Shown here: positions 26,221-37,105 of the stretch, one piece after another
Position numbering within the stretch: the first letter of the stretch is position 1
How the letters are laid out: each line of letters starts with the position of its first letter
Assembly (NCBI GenBank): GCA_916613615.1
Contig: OU744731.1
Span: 57,728,289-57,792,288 of the forward strand
DNA length: 64,000 nt
DNA from: Steromphala cineraria
Lineage: Eukaryota; Mollusca; Gastropoda; Trochida; Trochidae
Reading direction: 5' to 3'
Position numbers and translations under genes: made by a program
Notes under the pieces: generated by a model
Database searches by the model: none
The model's input: the letters and a program-made list of their open reading frames with translations, nothing else
Told to the model about the DNA's origin: nothing

Positions 26221-26425
26221 ATATGTATACAATATGCAAAAGGTCAAATATCTCTGACACACTGACTTAATATTCTAGGTTATACCATATAGCAAAACAA
26301 GGATATGTACAGTATACAATATGCAAAAGGTCAAATATCTCTCACACACTGACTTGATATTCTAGCTAATACCATATAGCAAAACAAGTTTATGTACAGT
26401 ATACAATATGCAAAAGGTCAAATAT
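26221..26425. repeat. 87-bp satellite, right remnant
   Basis: About 2.3 further units of the same satellite in the same orientation, ending abruptly in AAATATGGGAAG. This shows that the 0.7-kb block to the left was inserted into, or trapped in, the array. Confidence 0.93.
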
Positions 26426-26777
26426 GGGAAGTTTGGGTCATGGAATTGCGTCCCAAACTGTATTTACAATTCGTTCCAATTACCCAATACAGAGAGTGTA
26501 TTACCTATTTGAAATAACAAGTAAAGGGTTGAGAAAATTATCCTTGCATTTGTGTCGTTTCAGACACACATGGGGGCCAATAACATCAAGGGTTGGCTCA
26601 AGATGCCAATCTTTCAGGGTTTGTCTGGTGTAGAGAATGTTTTTCAATACATTTTGATGCAATACTCAATTGTTATTCATTGTATGGTAGCACTGGTGTT
26701 GCGAGATTCCCCGTTTGGTATTTACCTATCAGACATTCAAATCTGCAAATGTGATATGTCTTGAACAGGTCAATTAT

Positions 26778-26958
26778 TCAATCCATCAGCCTCCGTACAG
26801 ATCGGTGATAGCTTTTTAGGAACAGGATTGCCATATCGTTTTTGTTAACCTTTTTGCTGATGTTTTCAACAGCCTTCGCGCTGTTAAGATTTGACTTGAG
26901 GCATTTAGAAGTTGTTAGATGATTAAAGACAATTTCTAAGGAATGTTTAACCTCTTGA
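26778..26958 (-). CDS. Possible terminal exon, unrecognised protein
   Basis: On the minus strand a pyrimidine-containing CGCTCCTGCAG acceptor precedes a 59-codon frame ending in TGA. The frame contains SLEIVFNHLTTSKCL and ends near SYHRSVRRLMD, with spaced hydrophobic residues that could form amphipathic helices. No family is recognised, no AATAAA is found close downstream, and no upstream exon is identified. It may well be a chance frame. The longer frame to 27041 would extend upstream past the acceptor. Confidence 0.25.
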
Positions 26959-27073
26959 CTGCAGGAGCGTGACCTTTCGGTGTAGATACTAAAACCGTTA
27001 TAAAGCAAATGATACATTACAATAATGTTTATACAATACAAGTTTATACAATCAAGTAGTTATATAAATGGGT

Positions 27074-27438
27074 TTAAAGGGGCAGTAGCACGTTTTTAGG
27101 GGGAATATAAGGTGATGTCAGGAAAATGAAAATAAAGGGTTCCAAATGAAAGGCAATGTATTTAAACTAAATGGAGCAGTAATAATTCAAATATATAACG
27201 TTAGGTTCAGCCATGCGATTCCTTTTTCTTACAAAAATGAATTAAAGGTGTTCACAAAAAAAAGGGCCGCCAATGGAATTTATGTAAATCCTCATACTTT
27301 GTCCTCTGACTATGTGTGATTGGCTTGTGTAATGTGATTGTTGACTCTGTCAATATAATACATAAGGCATTTACTTACAATTATAAGTGCAATTTTTAAA
27401 ATATAAAATTATCAAAAAACGTGCTACTGCCCCTTTAA
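27074..27438 (+). mobile_element. TTAA-flanked MITE, family M1, full length
   Basis: 365 bases including both TTAA copies (27074-27077, 27435-27438). The ends are TTAAAGGGGCAGTAGCACG and the complement. The interior carries the family segments GGCCGCCAATGGAATTTATG and TTGTCCTCTGACTATG. Together with 61998 this defines the forward orientation of the family. Confidence 0.93.
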
Positions 27439-28058
27439 TGAGTCTTGGACATAAATAAATTTATACAAAGGCAAAGTTTGATGTACATGGTGTTTCGAAT
27501 TTGTTGCATATGCAATTACTTTCGTGAAATATTACAAACGGCGCTAGTATCAAATAACAATAATAACAAATAAACATAAAAATACTATTAAAAAGAGGAA
27601 TATAAGTTTAATAGCGGGACGTAAAGATTTACATCAAGAAATATTATTGCACAGATTTATTTTCTTAAATCATGAACATTTCGATCTAGTGTTCATATTG
27701 TTGTTACCGATGAGTATTCCTTTACTGGGGATGCAGAAGCAGGGACAACTTAAAGTATAGTCATTTAGGTAGATCAGTAGGAAACTGAAATGTTCAATAT
27801 TGTCATTGTTTGGTGTTTCTTGTCAACAGTACTTTACTACAAACTAGTTTGGCAAGATATACATAATCTCTTTCGTAGTATAACATACATATTCTGATGT
27901 ATTGTTCTTAAATTCAATATTGAAATAAGATTATACCTATCATTGTGTGTATCAACACTCGCTATATTAACTTACTATATCAGTGAAAATTAACGTTCCG
28001 TTATTGTTTGTGTGTTGAATGAACTCTATGATACCGTCCGTTTAACAGAAACACAATA
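27439..28058. other. Intergenic DNA, nothing recognised
   Basis: AT-rich with no repeat family or exon candidate. Confidence 0.5.
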
Positions 28059-28483
28059 ATGGCATCCATCTTGAAAGGTAAGAAACCTATTTTTGTCAAT
28101 AAATGGCAGTGTTTGTTAATGTATAAATTTAATAGCCATAACTTCAACTGACCTATTAAATCCTTATCTCTTTAAGTATCTCTTTCACTGTTTAATCTGC
28201 GTGTCTCACAGTGTCTTACTCTCTTGGTCTTGCTCAGATTTGCTCAATCAGTAAGAGTACGTGGCAGTGTAGTGTGATGGGCAAGAACATGGTAAGAAAT
28301 GAACACAGCATCTGGCTGCTTCTTCCTGCAGAGAATTGCGAATTTGATAATAGAGGATATCTTATGTCTTCAGTGTGTTGGTACTTTCTTCTCAACAAGT
28401 TACAGAACATACTCGGTGTTTTTATGAGTGGTGCTGTAGGCTTTATCCTTTCACGAGATGAGAGGTCAGTGGTATCACACTGA
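28059..28483 (+). CDS. Candidate two-exon small ORF, unrecognised
   Basis: ATGGCATCCATCTTGAAAG (28059-28077) is followed by a good donor (GTAAGA). A pyrimidine-rich acceptor ending TGTCTCACAG at 28211 joins in frame to 28212-28483, giving 96 codons. The protein would begin MASILK and end with a hydrophobic stretch (GVFMSGAVGFILS) followed by RDERSVVSH. The intron would be 134 bases. No known family is recognised. A short exon plus a matching acceptor can arise by chance in AT-rich DNA, and codon use is not distinctive, so this is a weak prediction. Confidence 0.25.
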
Positions 28484-28612
28484 AAACAAATATACTCTGT
28501 TTATAATATGCCTATGTATCGGAAATGTGGTGATCGACCTACAAACGTTATTGACTCACGTTGTGTCCTTGCGACCTCATAATAGTGTTGTATTGTAACT
28601 TAGCACTGACGA

Positions 28613-28643
28613 TGACGTCACGTTGTTTGTAGACGTGACGTCA
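28613..28643. promoter_or_regulatory. Inverted pair of CRE octamers
   Basis: TGACGTCA occurs at 28613-28620 and 28636-28643, with flanks extending the symmetry (GACGTCACGT and ACGTGACGTC), so the pair sits in a larger palindrome. An outer pair GACGATGACG and GTCGTCATC extends it further. It could be a bZIP binding platform or just a hairpin; no transcription start is visible. Confidence 0.4.
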
Positions 28644-28859
28644 AACATTGTACACATGTCGTCATCAACTCTGCGATATTTTCACTGACTTGAAAAAGAG
28701 ATATCACACTCAGTGGCGAGAACACTTTTTCTGGAACTGCTAAAACTAAGTCTCTCATCCGTTAGCATATAACAAAACATATTACATTTGGTTTCCTCTG
28801 CTTTCTTGATTCCGCTCTCATGGATCGATCAAGAAATATTCCTAAGGACGTGATTTCCC

Positions 28860-29045
28860 GGCAGTTTAAACGTATGAAATCTAATTGTAGCACGCTAACG
28901 CCTAGGCGTAAAGCTGTTACGTCGGACTTAGCGGCGCCGAGACTAAGACACGGCTGTGCATGCCGCTTAAAACGGAGGCGCTGCTAAGCCTAGCGTAACG
29001 CTTTGCGACTGGCGTAGCCTACGCCTGAGATGTGCATACGGCCAC
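28860..29045. other. GC-rich, highly self-complementary patch
   Basis: It is unusually rich in GC for this window and full of related short palindromes: ACGCCTAGGCGT, GCTAAGCCTAGCG, GGCGTAGCCTACGCC, GGCGCC. No frame with a known domain and no TIR pair was found. It may be a structured piece of a transposon or an RNA-like sequence. Confidence 0.45.
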
Positions 29046-29315
29046 TGGAGATTAAACAAATTTATAATTAAAGACCTGTTTGGACCAATATCTGACATAT
29101 TCTAAACTTACATTATTACACTGTAATACAATATATTTGCAAGGTCTGCAGATCTGGTGTTTTCCTCCAAAAGAGTAAATTCCGGGGGAAAAGGATTGAT
29201 CTAGTCTTTCGCCTTTATGACGTGACATTCAATAGTGATCTTTACAAATACCATTCGCTGTAGGCACACACTGAAACATTAATATATCCTTGTCATTGTT
29301 ATTCCACTTGGAACA

Positions 29316-29353
29316 CATTATATTCTCAAAGCTCAATATCTGAGAATATAATG
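29316..29353. repeat. Perfect 13-bp stem hairpin
   Basis: CATTATATTCTCA (29316-29328) and TGAGAATATAATG (29341-29353) pair perfectly across a 12-base loop. No T-run follows. Function unknown. Confidence 0.6.
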
Positions 29354-29705
29354 AACCCATTAAGACAAGAATTATCAATCATCTCAGAAAGAATACCTAT
29401 GGCCCACGGGACTAACATCTGAATCTTTAAAAGTTGCACAACTCAATATGAAAGAGGGAACAATCTACTCAGTAGTGGTAAGTTGTTTATTATGCACGCA
29501 CTTCCTTTCCAGTTACAATCACACGTGCATGCTGGAGAGAGGATATTTCAGCTTTGGAAAACCACAATGAAATATGTGAACATATCTATTTGAAAAATAA
29601 CGTACTTGTCGTCAATGAAATTCCTGCCATTAACATTGTATTGATTAACGTATGTCACTCGTAAACAGTATACACCAATATACATATATTACACAGTTGA
29701 CCCAA

Positions 29706-30290
29706 TTTTTAGCTAATCTGGCTGTAAGGCCCGATGGGCTTATGGCATGGCATGGTGTCCGGCGTCCGTCCGTCCATCCGTCCGTCCGTCCATCCATCCG
29801 TCCGTCCATCAATCCGTCCGTCTGTAAACTTTGTGGAATTTCGACTTCTTCTCCAGAACCATAAGGCCTAGAAAGCTTAAACTGAGTGTACAGACTCCTT
29901 GACTAGTTAGGATTGAAAATTGTAGCTTTGGTGGCCCTGTGGCCCCTAATAAGGGCTACGGGCCACGCCCTAAAAAACTATTTTCATCTTCTTCTCCAGA
30001 AGTATAAGGCCTAGAAAGCTGCAACTTTGTGTACAGACTCCTTGACTAGTGATGATTATGAATTGTAGCTTTGGTGAACCTGTTGCCCCTTATAAAGGCA
30101 ACAGGAACGTCCTTCAAATCTATTTTCATCTTCTTCATCAGAATTAAAGGCATAGAAAACTGAAACTTGTCGCCTATATACTGAATTTTATGAATGGTGA
30201 CCCTGTGGCCTCTACAAAGGGGGAATCACATTGACCACACTCTACAGCATAATTGATGATGAAGCCTGATGAGCTGCAGAGCCAATGGCT
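29706..30290 (+). mobile_element. Dispersed element with GCTCATC-type ends, copy 1
   Basis: It starts near TTTTTAGCTAATCTGGC and ends near GCCTGATGAGCTGCAGAGCC, giving imperfect inverted ends. Conserved interior blocks TTCTTCTCCAGAA, TACAGACTCCTTGACTA and TGGCCCCTAATAAGGG appear again, reversed, at 40549-40814. Within this copy the TTCTTCTCCAGAA to CTTGACTAGT segment is itself repeated (29849 and 29989). A CCGT/CCAT run sits near the left end. No protein is encoded; the frame at 29652-29864 is the microsatellite translated. Confidence 0.8.
29763..29823. repeat. CCGT/CCAT microsatellite
   Basis: An uninterrupted run of 4-base units, mostly CCGT with interspersed CCAT, inside the element at 29706-30290. 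The other copy at 40549-40814 has almost none of it, so the run expanded in this copy or shrank in the other. Confidence 0.92.
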
Positions 30291-30967
30291 CTATTTTTAT
30301 TTAATGTAATGACTATCAATGCATTTCAAAATGTTTGAGTCATTGAAGTTTAATTCCTCTTTTAAACCATATGCTCACTGAGAGATGAAAACAACACAAC
30401 TTAATGCAACCTATAATGTTGAGAATTTATCATATGTTATGGAATTCCGAGGCAGTCAAAGTCACTTATGATAATCAGGAAGAACATGCTGATATCTCTG
30501 TAGATGACAGATATTTAGTTTTGTTCCTCTCAGTATCTTAGTCTCCGTATTGACTTTTTTTCTTTCCTTGAGCTGTTAGTAAGTGACAAATTTTAATGAT
30601 CAAGGATGACAGACTTCACGGTTTGTTCTTTAAGAGTAAGTAACTGCCATTGCCTTTTTCAAATTTATTAGCAATTGGAGTGAAATCCCTTCAAGCATTC
30701 TATCGAAAATAGTACATAGTTTTATTCACAAAGCTCCATCACTATGTAGACTAACACTGAGCTGAAATGAGTATCACCATAACTGAAAACAATACCAGTC
30801 AATGACATGCAGTGGACTGATATATTAGTTTACACATGTTGAGTTTGAGACCCTTGATATTAACAGAAGGCTGTTAATTATCTGAATCAGTCGTACGTAA
30901 GTGTCATATTATCCTAATTGAGCCATTGACATTAAACTGAGATACAATTTAAAGTTCCATTTGCTAA
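30291..30967. other. Intergenic DNA, nothing recognised
   Basis: No gene, repeat family or RNA was identified up to the 5' LTR at 30968. Confidence 0.5.
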
Positions 30968-31119
30968 TGTGACAGGGTGAGGTCTACTACTTCCTACTGG
31001 CTTTGGCTGGAGGGATATCTCTTTGGCCGAACAGGTAGAGTGTAGGACTCTCAACCCGGAGGTCCCGGGGTTCGAATCCCGCGTGGACATGAAAATGTTG
31101 GATTTTCTTTCCTGCTACA
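30968..31119 (+). repeat. 5' LTR of the miniature element
   Basis: 152 bases from TGTGACAGGGTGAGG to CTTTCCTGCTACA. It has one extra G (in CCCGGGG, near 31067-31070) relative to the 3' LTR. A TTTT at 31103-31106 could end any Pol III transcript begun inside the LTR. Confidence 0.9.
31017..31090 (+). promoter_or_regulatory. tRNA-like segment with Pol III A and B boxes in the 5' LTR
   Basis: The A box TGGCCGAACAGG (31024-31035) fits TRGCNNARYNGG and the B box GGTTCGAATCC (31069-31079) fits GGTTCGANTCC. Their starts are 45 bases apart, and 44 in the 3' LTR (31330 and 31374), as in a real tRNA gene. The T-arm can pair partly. The acceptor arms around it do not pair, so this is not a functional tRNA gene. 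Confidence 0.75.
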
Positions 31120-31136
31120 ATTGGCGCCAAACGTCG
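31120..31136 (+). other. Primer-binding-site-like sequence
   Basis: Immediately after the 5' LTR, ATTGGCGCCAAACGTCG includes TGGCGCC, complementary to a tRNA 3' end of the form GGCGCCA. Retroelement reverse transcription starts at such sites. Which tRNA is used cannot be decided; only the first 7-8 bases are informative. Confidence 0.6.
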
Positions 31137-31257
31137 GCCGGGGTTATTCCTTAATGTCACATCACTTTTAAGTCCTTAATAGGTTTGTAAATCCTTAGTG
31201 GTATGTAAATCTTTCATAGGCATATCTCTCGAATGTTTGACTCGAGGACGAGTCACT

Positions 31258-31273
31258 TCGTGGAGGGGGTGAA
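31258..31273 (+). other. Polypurine-tract-like sequence
   Basis: CGTGGAGGGGGTGAA abuts the 3' LTR start at 31274, the position where plus-strand DNA synthesis is primed in LTR elements. Confidence 0.6.
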
Positions 31274-31424
31274 TGTGACAGGGTGAGGTCTAATACTTCC
31301 TACTGGCTTCGGCGGGAGGGATATCTCTTTGGCGGAACAGGTAGAGCGTAGGACTTTCAACCCATAGGTCCCGGGTTCGAATTCCGCTTGGACATGAAAA
31401 TATTGGATTTTCTTTCCTGCTACA
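31274..31424 (+). repeat. 3' LTR of the miniature element
   Basis: 151 bases, colinear with the 5' LTR. It keeps the A box (TGGCGGAACAGG, 31330-31341) exactly on consensus, while the B box has one mismatch (GGTTCGAATTC). Confidence 0.9.
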
Positions 31425-34400
31425 CTAAGTATTTATTAAATAACATTTGATATCATGTGTGACGGAGAACACCAGCATGAACAATGTTTATGTGATTTAA
31501 CGAGACTGAGATCACATGACTATGTTCTCCACCAATCAACGTTGGTTGTTTAATATTAACTTCACAGAGTGAAAGTAATTGTTGTCGTGAAAACAAATAC
31601 AATGAAGATGACAGTTTGCCATGTCACGAGTTTATCATACTCAGTTAAAAGAAGGAGGGAAACAATAATTCTAAAGTTTGTTCTTCTAAACAAACATCCC
31701 AATGTAATTTGTCGATTACTACGTACAGATGAGATAAATCTATTCAGATAAGTCTTAATGAAAATCCAACGGAGATGCCTGATTGACACAAGATAGCAAT
31801 ACAAAATGGAAACCGAAGGTATGTATGCCGAAGAAACAATGGGCTTATTAATTTATTTTAAAAATTTGAACACTTTTCTAAAGGAAATATCACAGCATTT
31901 TACTTTGCGCCAAAACATAACACACAATATATTTACGTACACAGTTAATTAAGTTACAAATTTGGAAGTATGTTTTAATGTATTTATTATGTTAAGAAAC
32001 CTTGATCATAATGTTATTTATTGCTTAGATGTTTCTAGTCAATTATAAATCAATTATTGTGTTCATATAGTTCATAATTTCATAAAGCATTATCTTTCTT
32101 TAGATAAATATAGAATTATAATTATGTGTTATCTGATTTGGAAAAGAAAGATGTTTGATTTATCATTTATGATAAGACAATAAATTCAGATGTTAAAATA
32201 CACCATAAAATGATTCCTCCAATAAACGTCAAACTTTGAAGCGGAAACCCTAAATATCTTTTAATCTTATAATATCAAAAGCTAACTGAGTAATCTAAGT
32301 TAAATATGAATATGATAACAGATATTGATAACAACTTGAAGAAAGGTTATGTTATCTATCGCCATTCTCAATTCAAGTATAAAACCTTGTCAACAGCCAT
32401 ATTATCCCTAATGGTTAGCTATATGAAAATGAAGCAATTATTTTTGCACAATTGCCCACCATTTGCGATCTAAAATAAACATTTGTTTGATGAATTAGTT
32501 TATTGATTTAGACGACCGTACATCAATCTAATCCTCAAAGTAAACAATTAATTAATTTGGTCATCAGTAGCAAATAATCTCAAAATGAATTCATTTTAAC
32601 TTTGTTTGTCTTCAGTTTTTTGTTTTATTATCCTCCACATCGAGTCATGCTACTGTTTACATTACAAAATTAAATAATGGACATGATTTTACTGCAACCA
32701 TTTCTAAAAATACATACAACAGAATACAACATGTTCAAAATGTGTCTTCATACTGTGTAACAAGATGTCGAGGTGATTAATGCCACTATAACTATATCAT
32801 TTCATTCACTACATAATAATAATTAATATTGATTTTTTTAGTACGACTTAAGTTGCATATTATAAAAAAAAAAAAAATTTTCATAACTTAGTTAAGAAAG
32901 TCAAAAACATTAAACTTATAGATTTTAAGGCTCACAAATAATTTTAAAATCAGCACTTTGATGATGTTTAATGTGGGTGTTAAATCTACAGAAACATATG
33001 ACTAATACTTATTGTTTACTTTTTTGAAAGATGCATTACAGCAAACCAGAATATGATCTTACCACATGGAAGGTTCAGACTAAAGAAATCCTTTATTTAA
33101 ACCTTATAATTAGTCAGTCATGGAGCTGTTATCAGTTATACCCGAGAAAGTAGGAGTTATTGGATCTGTCCTCCCACATTACATGACATGCTTTTCACTG
33201 ACGTCACTTCACATCTGTCATGCTTATGCGGTCATCAATTAGAATATCAATTTATCAGTGTCCAGAGAAAGGTTACTATACATGGAAGTTATCATCTTAT
33301 ACAGCTTGTTAACAAGCAGCTTATTTTGAGTGACGTGTAAATAATAATCATTAGTGTATGATTTATCGAGAACCTTTTGCTGGAAGGTTTTACACAATGG
33401 GTATTTTAAAAGGTATTTGTAAAAAAGTGAGAAAATGTTAACACTTTTGAGAGGGCATATTATAACCTATGATGAAGATTTAATTACTGAAACTTAACAA
33501 CATAATCCTGTGTCATTTCACTCTGATTAAACATACTGTCATGTCTTGTTGGTTTTTTTAATTGCATAGTTTTAACTTGACATGAAAGGAAATCGCACAG
33601 TGCTTTTGGTATCACTTTCAATCAAATGGTATTCAAAGTTCATCCTCCCAGGAATAATCCATAAAAAAGATGATTGGTTATTTTTACAATATTGAATAAG
33701 CCGTATTTAAAGCAGTAATTAAGACGTTAACATTCAAAATATACGACGCTACAATAGTTAAGACTCACCAGGAATGGATGCTAAAAAATTGTGGTATTGA
33801 TTGGATTGGAAAAATTGATTTATGCTTTCTAAAACCTCATTACCAAAGTGTCATGCATTTGTCATTAATGGATCTTGATTAACACGTCCACCATGACAAT
33901 TAACTGACAAATGCTCAGGTAAAGTCCATGGACTTTTTTTATAAGTCATTTCTTGGCGTCATTAGGACCCCATTGAGGTGACGAAATTTTTTTTATATTT
34001 GGGTGGATTAAAATGTCCAAGTTTTCTTTCAAACATTGTTACAGTGATTAGTCCGAAACATGAAGAATAGAGTCAACAGTTCTTAAGATATAAGCAATAG
34101 AAAATAGGACATGACACTTTTTACTGAGTCTAAACTTTTGTCTTGTAGTATACATAAGGCACCAATTCACTGAAATCTAGAGATTACTCTGAGGTACTGA
34201 AGCTATTAACTTAACTCATTCAACAGTTATGTTTGTTCTCAATGTCTGAATATCTTTCAATACGGGGGAAAGTAAAACTTGACAAATGTATACTGAAAGT
34301 CATAAGAGACGTCGAGACATGTCTCAAAAGAAATGGGAAACTGAAATTGGGAGGATAAACCAATGTTACAACATGTTAAAATCAATTTTTGACAAAAAAG

Positions 34401-35747
34401 GAATTATTTGAAAAGAAACCTTTGATGCCAAATGTTTTTCGTAAAAGAAAACAAGGCAAAAAGTGTTCCAAGAAACATTGATATAAACCTAAATAAGCTT
34501 CAAATCTGAGTCATTTTGGTACCAGAAGATATCTAAAATGTCTGCAGAAGTATAGCCGTTAACGGGGCGGCCCTTTAATGCTCCTTAAGGTCCTGAAGAT
34601 CTCAGTGCCATTAGAAACATCACCAAGACTTGCCAATGAAGATAAAAAACTGGATATCAACGTGGACTTGGAACTTTAATTGTCTAATTCATCCAACGTC
34701 ATTTTTGTTTCAAATGTTATTATCACACATCAGAGACATATTTCATTGATAAGGATCGATCATTCTTATATGTAAACAATCATAATGTTATGAGCTGTTC
34801 CTTTGTCTCATTAATGATGACATCATAGTTTTATTTGCTGTGGATATTTTCTTTTTTTTTATTACAAGAGATTGTGACAAGTGAAACGTTTTATGAAAAT
34901 TGCAATATCATTGCAAAGCATTTTAGCATTGGGTTCACTCATTATTGATTTTAATGTTGATTGCAAGAGAGATATCATGAATCACAGCACAGTTAGACAT
35001 CTCTGATGACTAGACTTTATCAGAGTATTTGAAGAGCTGCTGCTCTGCTTTCCCAAATAATCTGAGCAATTCTTTGTGTAGAAAATACCAAGTTGATTAT
35101 GATCCAAATGAGACTGTAACAGACAGAGACTTAAGGACCTCGAACAAATTACTTCCCAAGTATGCAAACGGTTCATATTATTGTTCAACCATTAATTAAC
35201 ATGATGCAACAAGTTGAACCAAACTTATATTTATATCTTGATATCTACTGTCAGAGTTACGGGTCTGTTGTTTGGTACTCTATGCTTCTTGTGACCTCTG
35301 ATATATAACTCTGCCAGGAAATGCTTAATTAATAGCATTATAAGCAATTTATCTCTAGAATTCCTACATGATAAGATATTTAAAGACCGTAATTATGTAC
35401 TGACAATAGTCCCATGTCCCCTTATTTGTTTAAGCTTATTGATTTGTAAGTTTTCTCAATCAATGTAAACAAATTAGACAGTTAATCATTCATAAAGTCT
35501 CCATAGTAACCATACAAAACTGGTATACTTGTATGTTATTGTAAATTGCATATAATTCATTGCATATATGCGTATTTGTTGTCTTAGCTGAAAAATATAA
35601 TTTGCCTCGAAATCCTTTTCAGAGCATAAACATAAATCGAGATTGTTTGGGAAATAACCGATTTTTTTATATTTCTACTATATAAGCTTGACGTTGAAAC
35701 ATATGGCCTTTTTAAATGCAAGAAGGCAATTAAGAAATTGGAATGAC
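31425..35747. other. Long AT-rich stretch without a recognised gene
   Basis: No exon or RNA gene was recognised. It contains a CRE octamer at 33199-33206 and several short A or T runs (for example near 32864). Overlapping open frames on both strands at 31562-31804 look random. Confidence 0.5.
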
Positions 35748-35897
35748 ATCTCTCTCTCACTTTCTCTCTCCCCCTCTCTCTCTCAGTCTCTCTCTCTCTC
35801 GTCAGTCCGTCTGTTTCTCTCTCTCTCTCTCGTCAGTCAGTCTCTCTCCCTCCGTCTGTCCGTCCGTCCCTCCGACCCCTCTCTCTTTCTTTCAGCT
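35748..35897. repeat. CT-rich microsatellite tract
   Basis: Almost pure pyrimidine on the plus strand: TC runs broken by GTCAGTC and GTCCGTCC units. Two serine/leucine-rich open frames over this stretch (35688-35912, 35743-35955) are translations of the repeat and not genes. Confidence 0.93.
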
Positions 35898-37105
35898 AAC
35901 TTTACATCATAAAATTCAACGTGGTAGAAATGTCTTCAAAAATCCAAATGCATGAAACTGGTCTGTCTCAACATCACGCTGCAAACACTCTTAACGTTAT
36001 AAACAGAGCATGGAACCGAGATCAAACGTTTGGTGCAGCAGCACTTCCTGGTCGTCAAAGATGACCTCTATTGGATAATGTTTTCCTTACGCCCGTCTGT
36101 CTGTATTGTTGCTTGTGATTGCATGCATCAACCATCAAATTAAAGTTGTCGGGAATTCATTGATTATTCGTGACAAACATTTGATATGGAGGAAGCGAAT
36201 ACAAGCAATCTTTTGAGTGAATCATAGAACAGCAGGTCATAGGTCAGCTTAAAAAGAACAACCATCTCACTGTTCCTTCTGAAGGTCATTACGAGTGTTC
36301 ATTGTTCAAGTTTTCTTCCGGATTTCTCTACAGAAGTGGCAAGTGATAAGTGGCATGGACGTATATCAAATATGATCTCCAATGAGAAATCATAACTAAA
36401 ATCAAGCAAGGACAGGAAACAGATTCATGTTGATAGTGTGATATGGTAGATTGAAAGTAAATATATATATAAATCTCACCGACCCACGAAGGAGACACTA
36501 ATCTTTTGGTTAAAAGGCCATGAAATATTATTCAGTGTGTGATTGAGATACACAGATGTTGTCAAGGTCCAATCGGTTTAATCAGTCACTCTCTATGTGC
36601 TCTGTTTGATTCAATAATAGACGATATCGTGAATACAATCACATAAATCTTGTAAAACGAACATTTATAGATAAGGGAAATGTCTCCAGTTCGTTGAAGG
36701 TTCAAATCGTACATCGTGGACAGATAGAATTTGATTTTCGATTGTGTGATTGTCATTGGATGTTGGCACCAATAAAAAGTCGTAAAACACATATGACAAA
36801 ATGATGGTACAAGTTAATTTATCTTGTGATGAAAAAATAGTCCACATGATGTATTAGTAAGATGAACCCGTTAATTGTTACTTTGCATGTCTGATGTCTA
36901 GCTGTATGTTGCACAACGAGTTGTAGAAGTTTAGTACTGTATGGTTTGTTCATGTATGCTTTCTAGAAAACATTATTGAAACAAGAAATTACCAAAACAC
37001 TTACTTTACTACTTTTCTGTATTTAAACATGAGCAATACTATACTCCTTGGAAAACCTTTGATTTCACTACTGCTGGAGTGTATATGTAATGAAGGAGTT
37101 GACAG
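35898..37105. other. Intergenic DNA, nothing recognised
   Basis: No supported feature; a short TA run lies near 36462. Confidence 0.5.

Larger units (their letters stand above)
30968..31424 (+). mobile_element. Miniature LTR retrotransposon (TRIM) with Pol III boxes in the LTRs
   Basis: 457 bases: 5' LTR, 154-base interior, 3' LTR, flanked by a 4-base direct repeat CTAA (30964-30967 and 31425-31428). Both LTRs begin TG and end CA. The interior starts with a primer-binding-like TTGGCGCCAAACG and ends with a purine-rich GTGGAGGGGGTGAA directly before the 3' LTR. The CTCGAGGACGAGTC motif just upstream is of the sort seen ahead of the polypurine tract in Ty3/Gypsy elements. There is no gag or pol, so copying would need enzymes from an autonomous relative. 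Each LTR contains a tRNA-like segment with A and B boxes, which is unusual. The LTRs differ at about a dozen positions, so the insertion is not recent. Confidence 0.88.

Noticed and set aside
21985..26425. Regular repeats considered as a CRISPR array
   Set aside because: There are no unique spacers; whole 87-bp units are repeated head to tail, and the setting is a eukaryotic genome.
29652..29864. Open frame with RPSVHPSVRPS-like repeats
   Set aside because: It translates the CCGT/CCAT run inside a transposon.
31017..31090. A genuine tRNA gene
   Set aside because: A and B boxes fit, but the acceptor stem does not pair and the segment is inside an LTR present twice.
35688..35955. Two serine/leucine-rich open frames
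   Set aside because: They translate a CT microsatellite.
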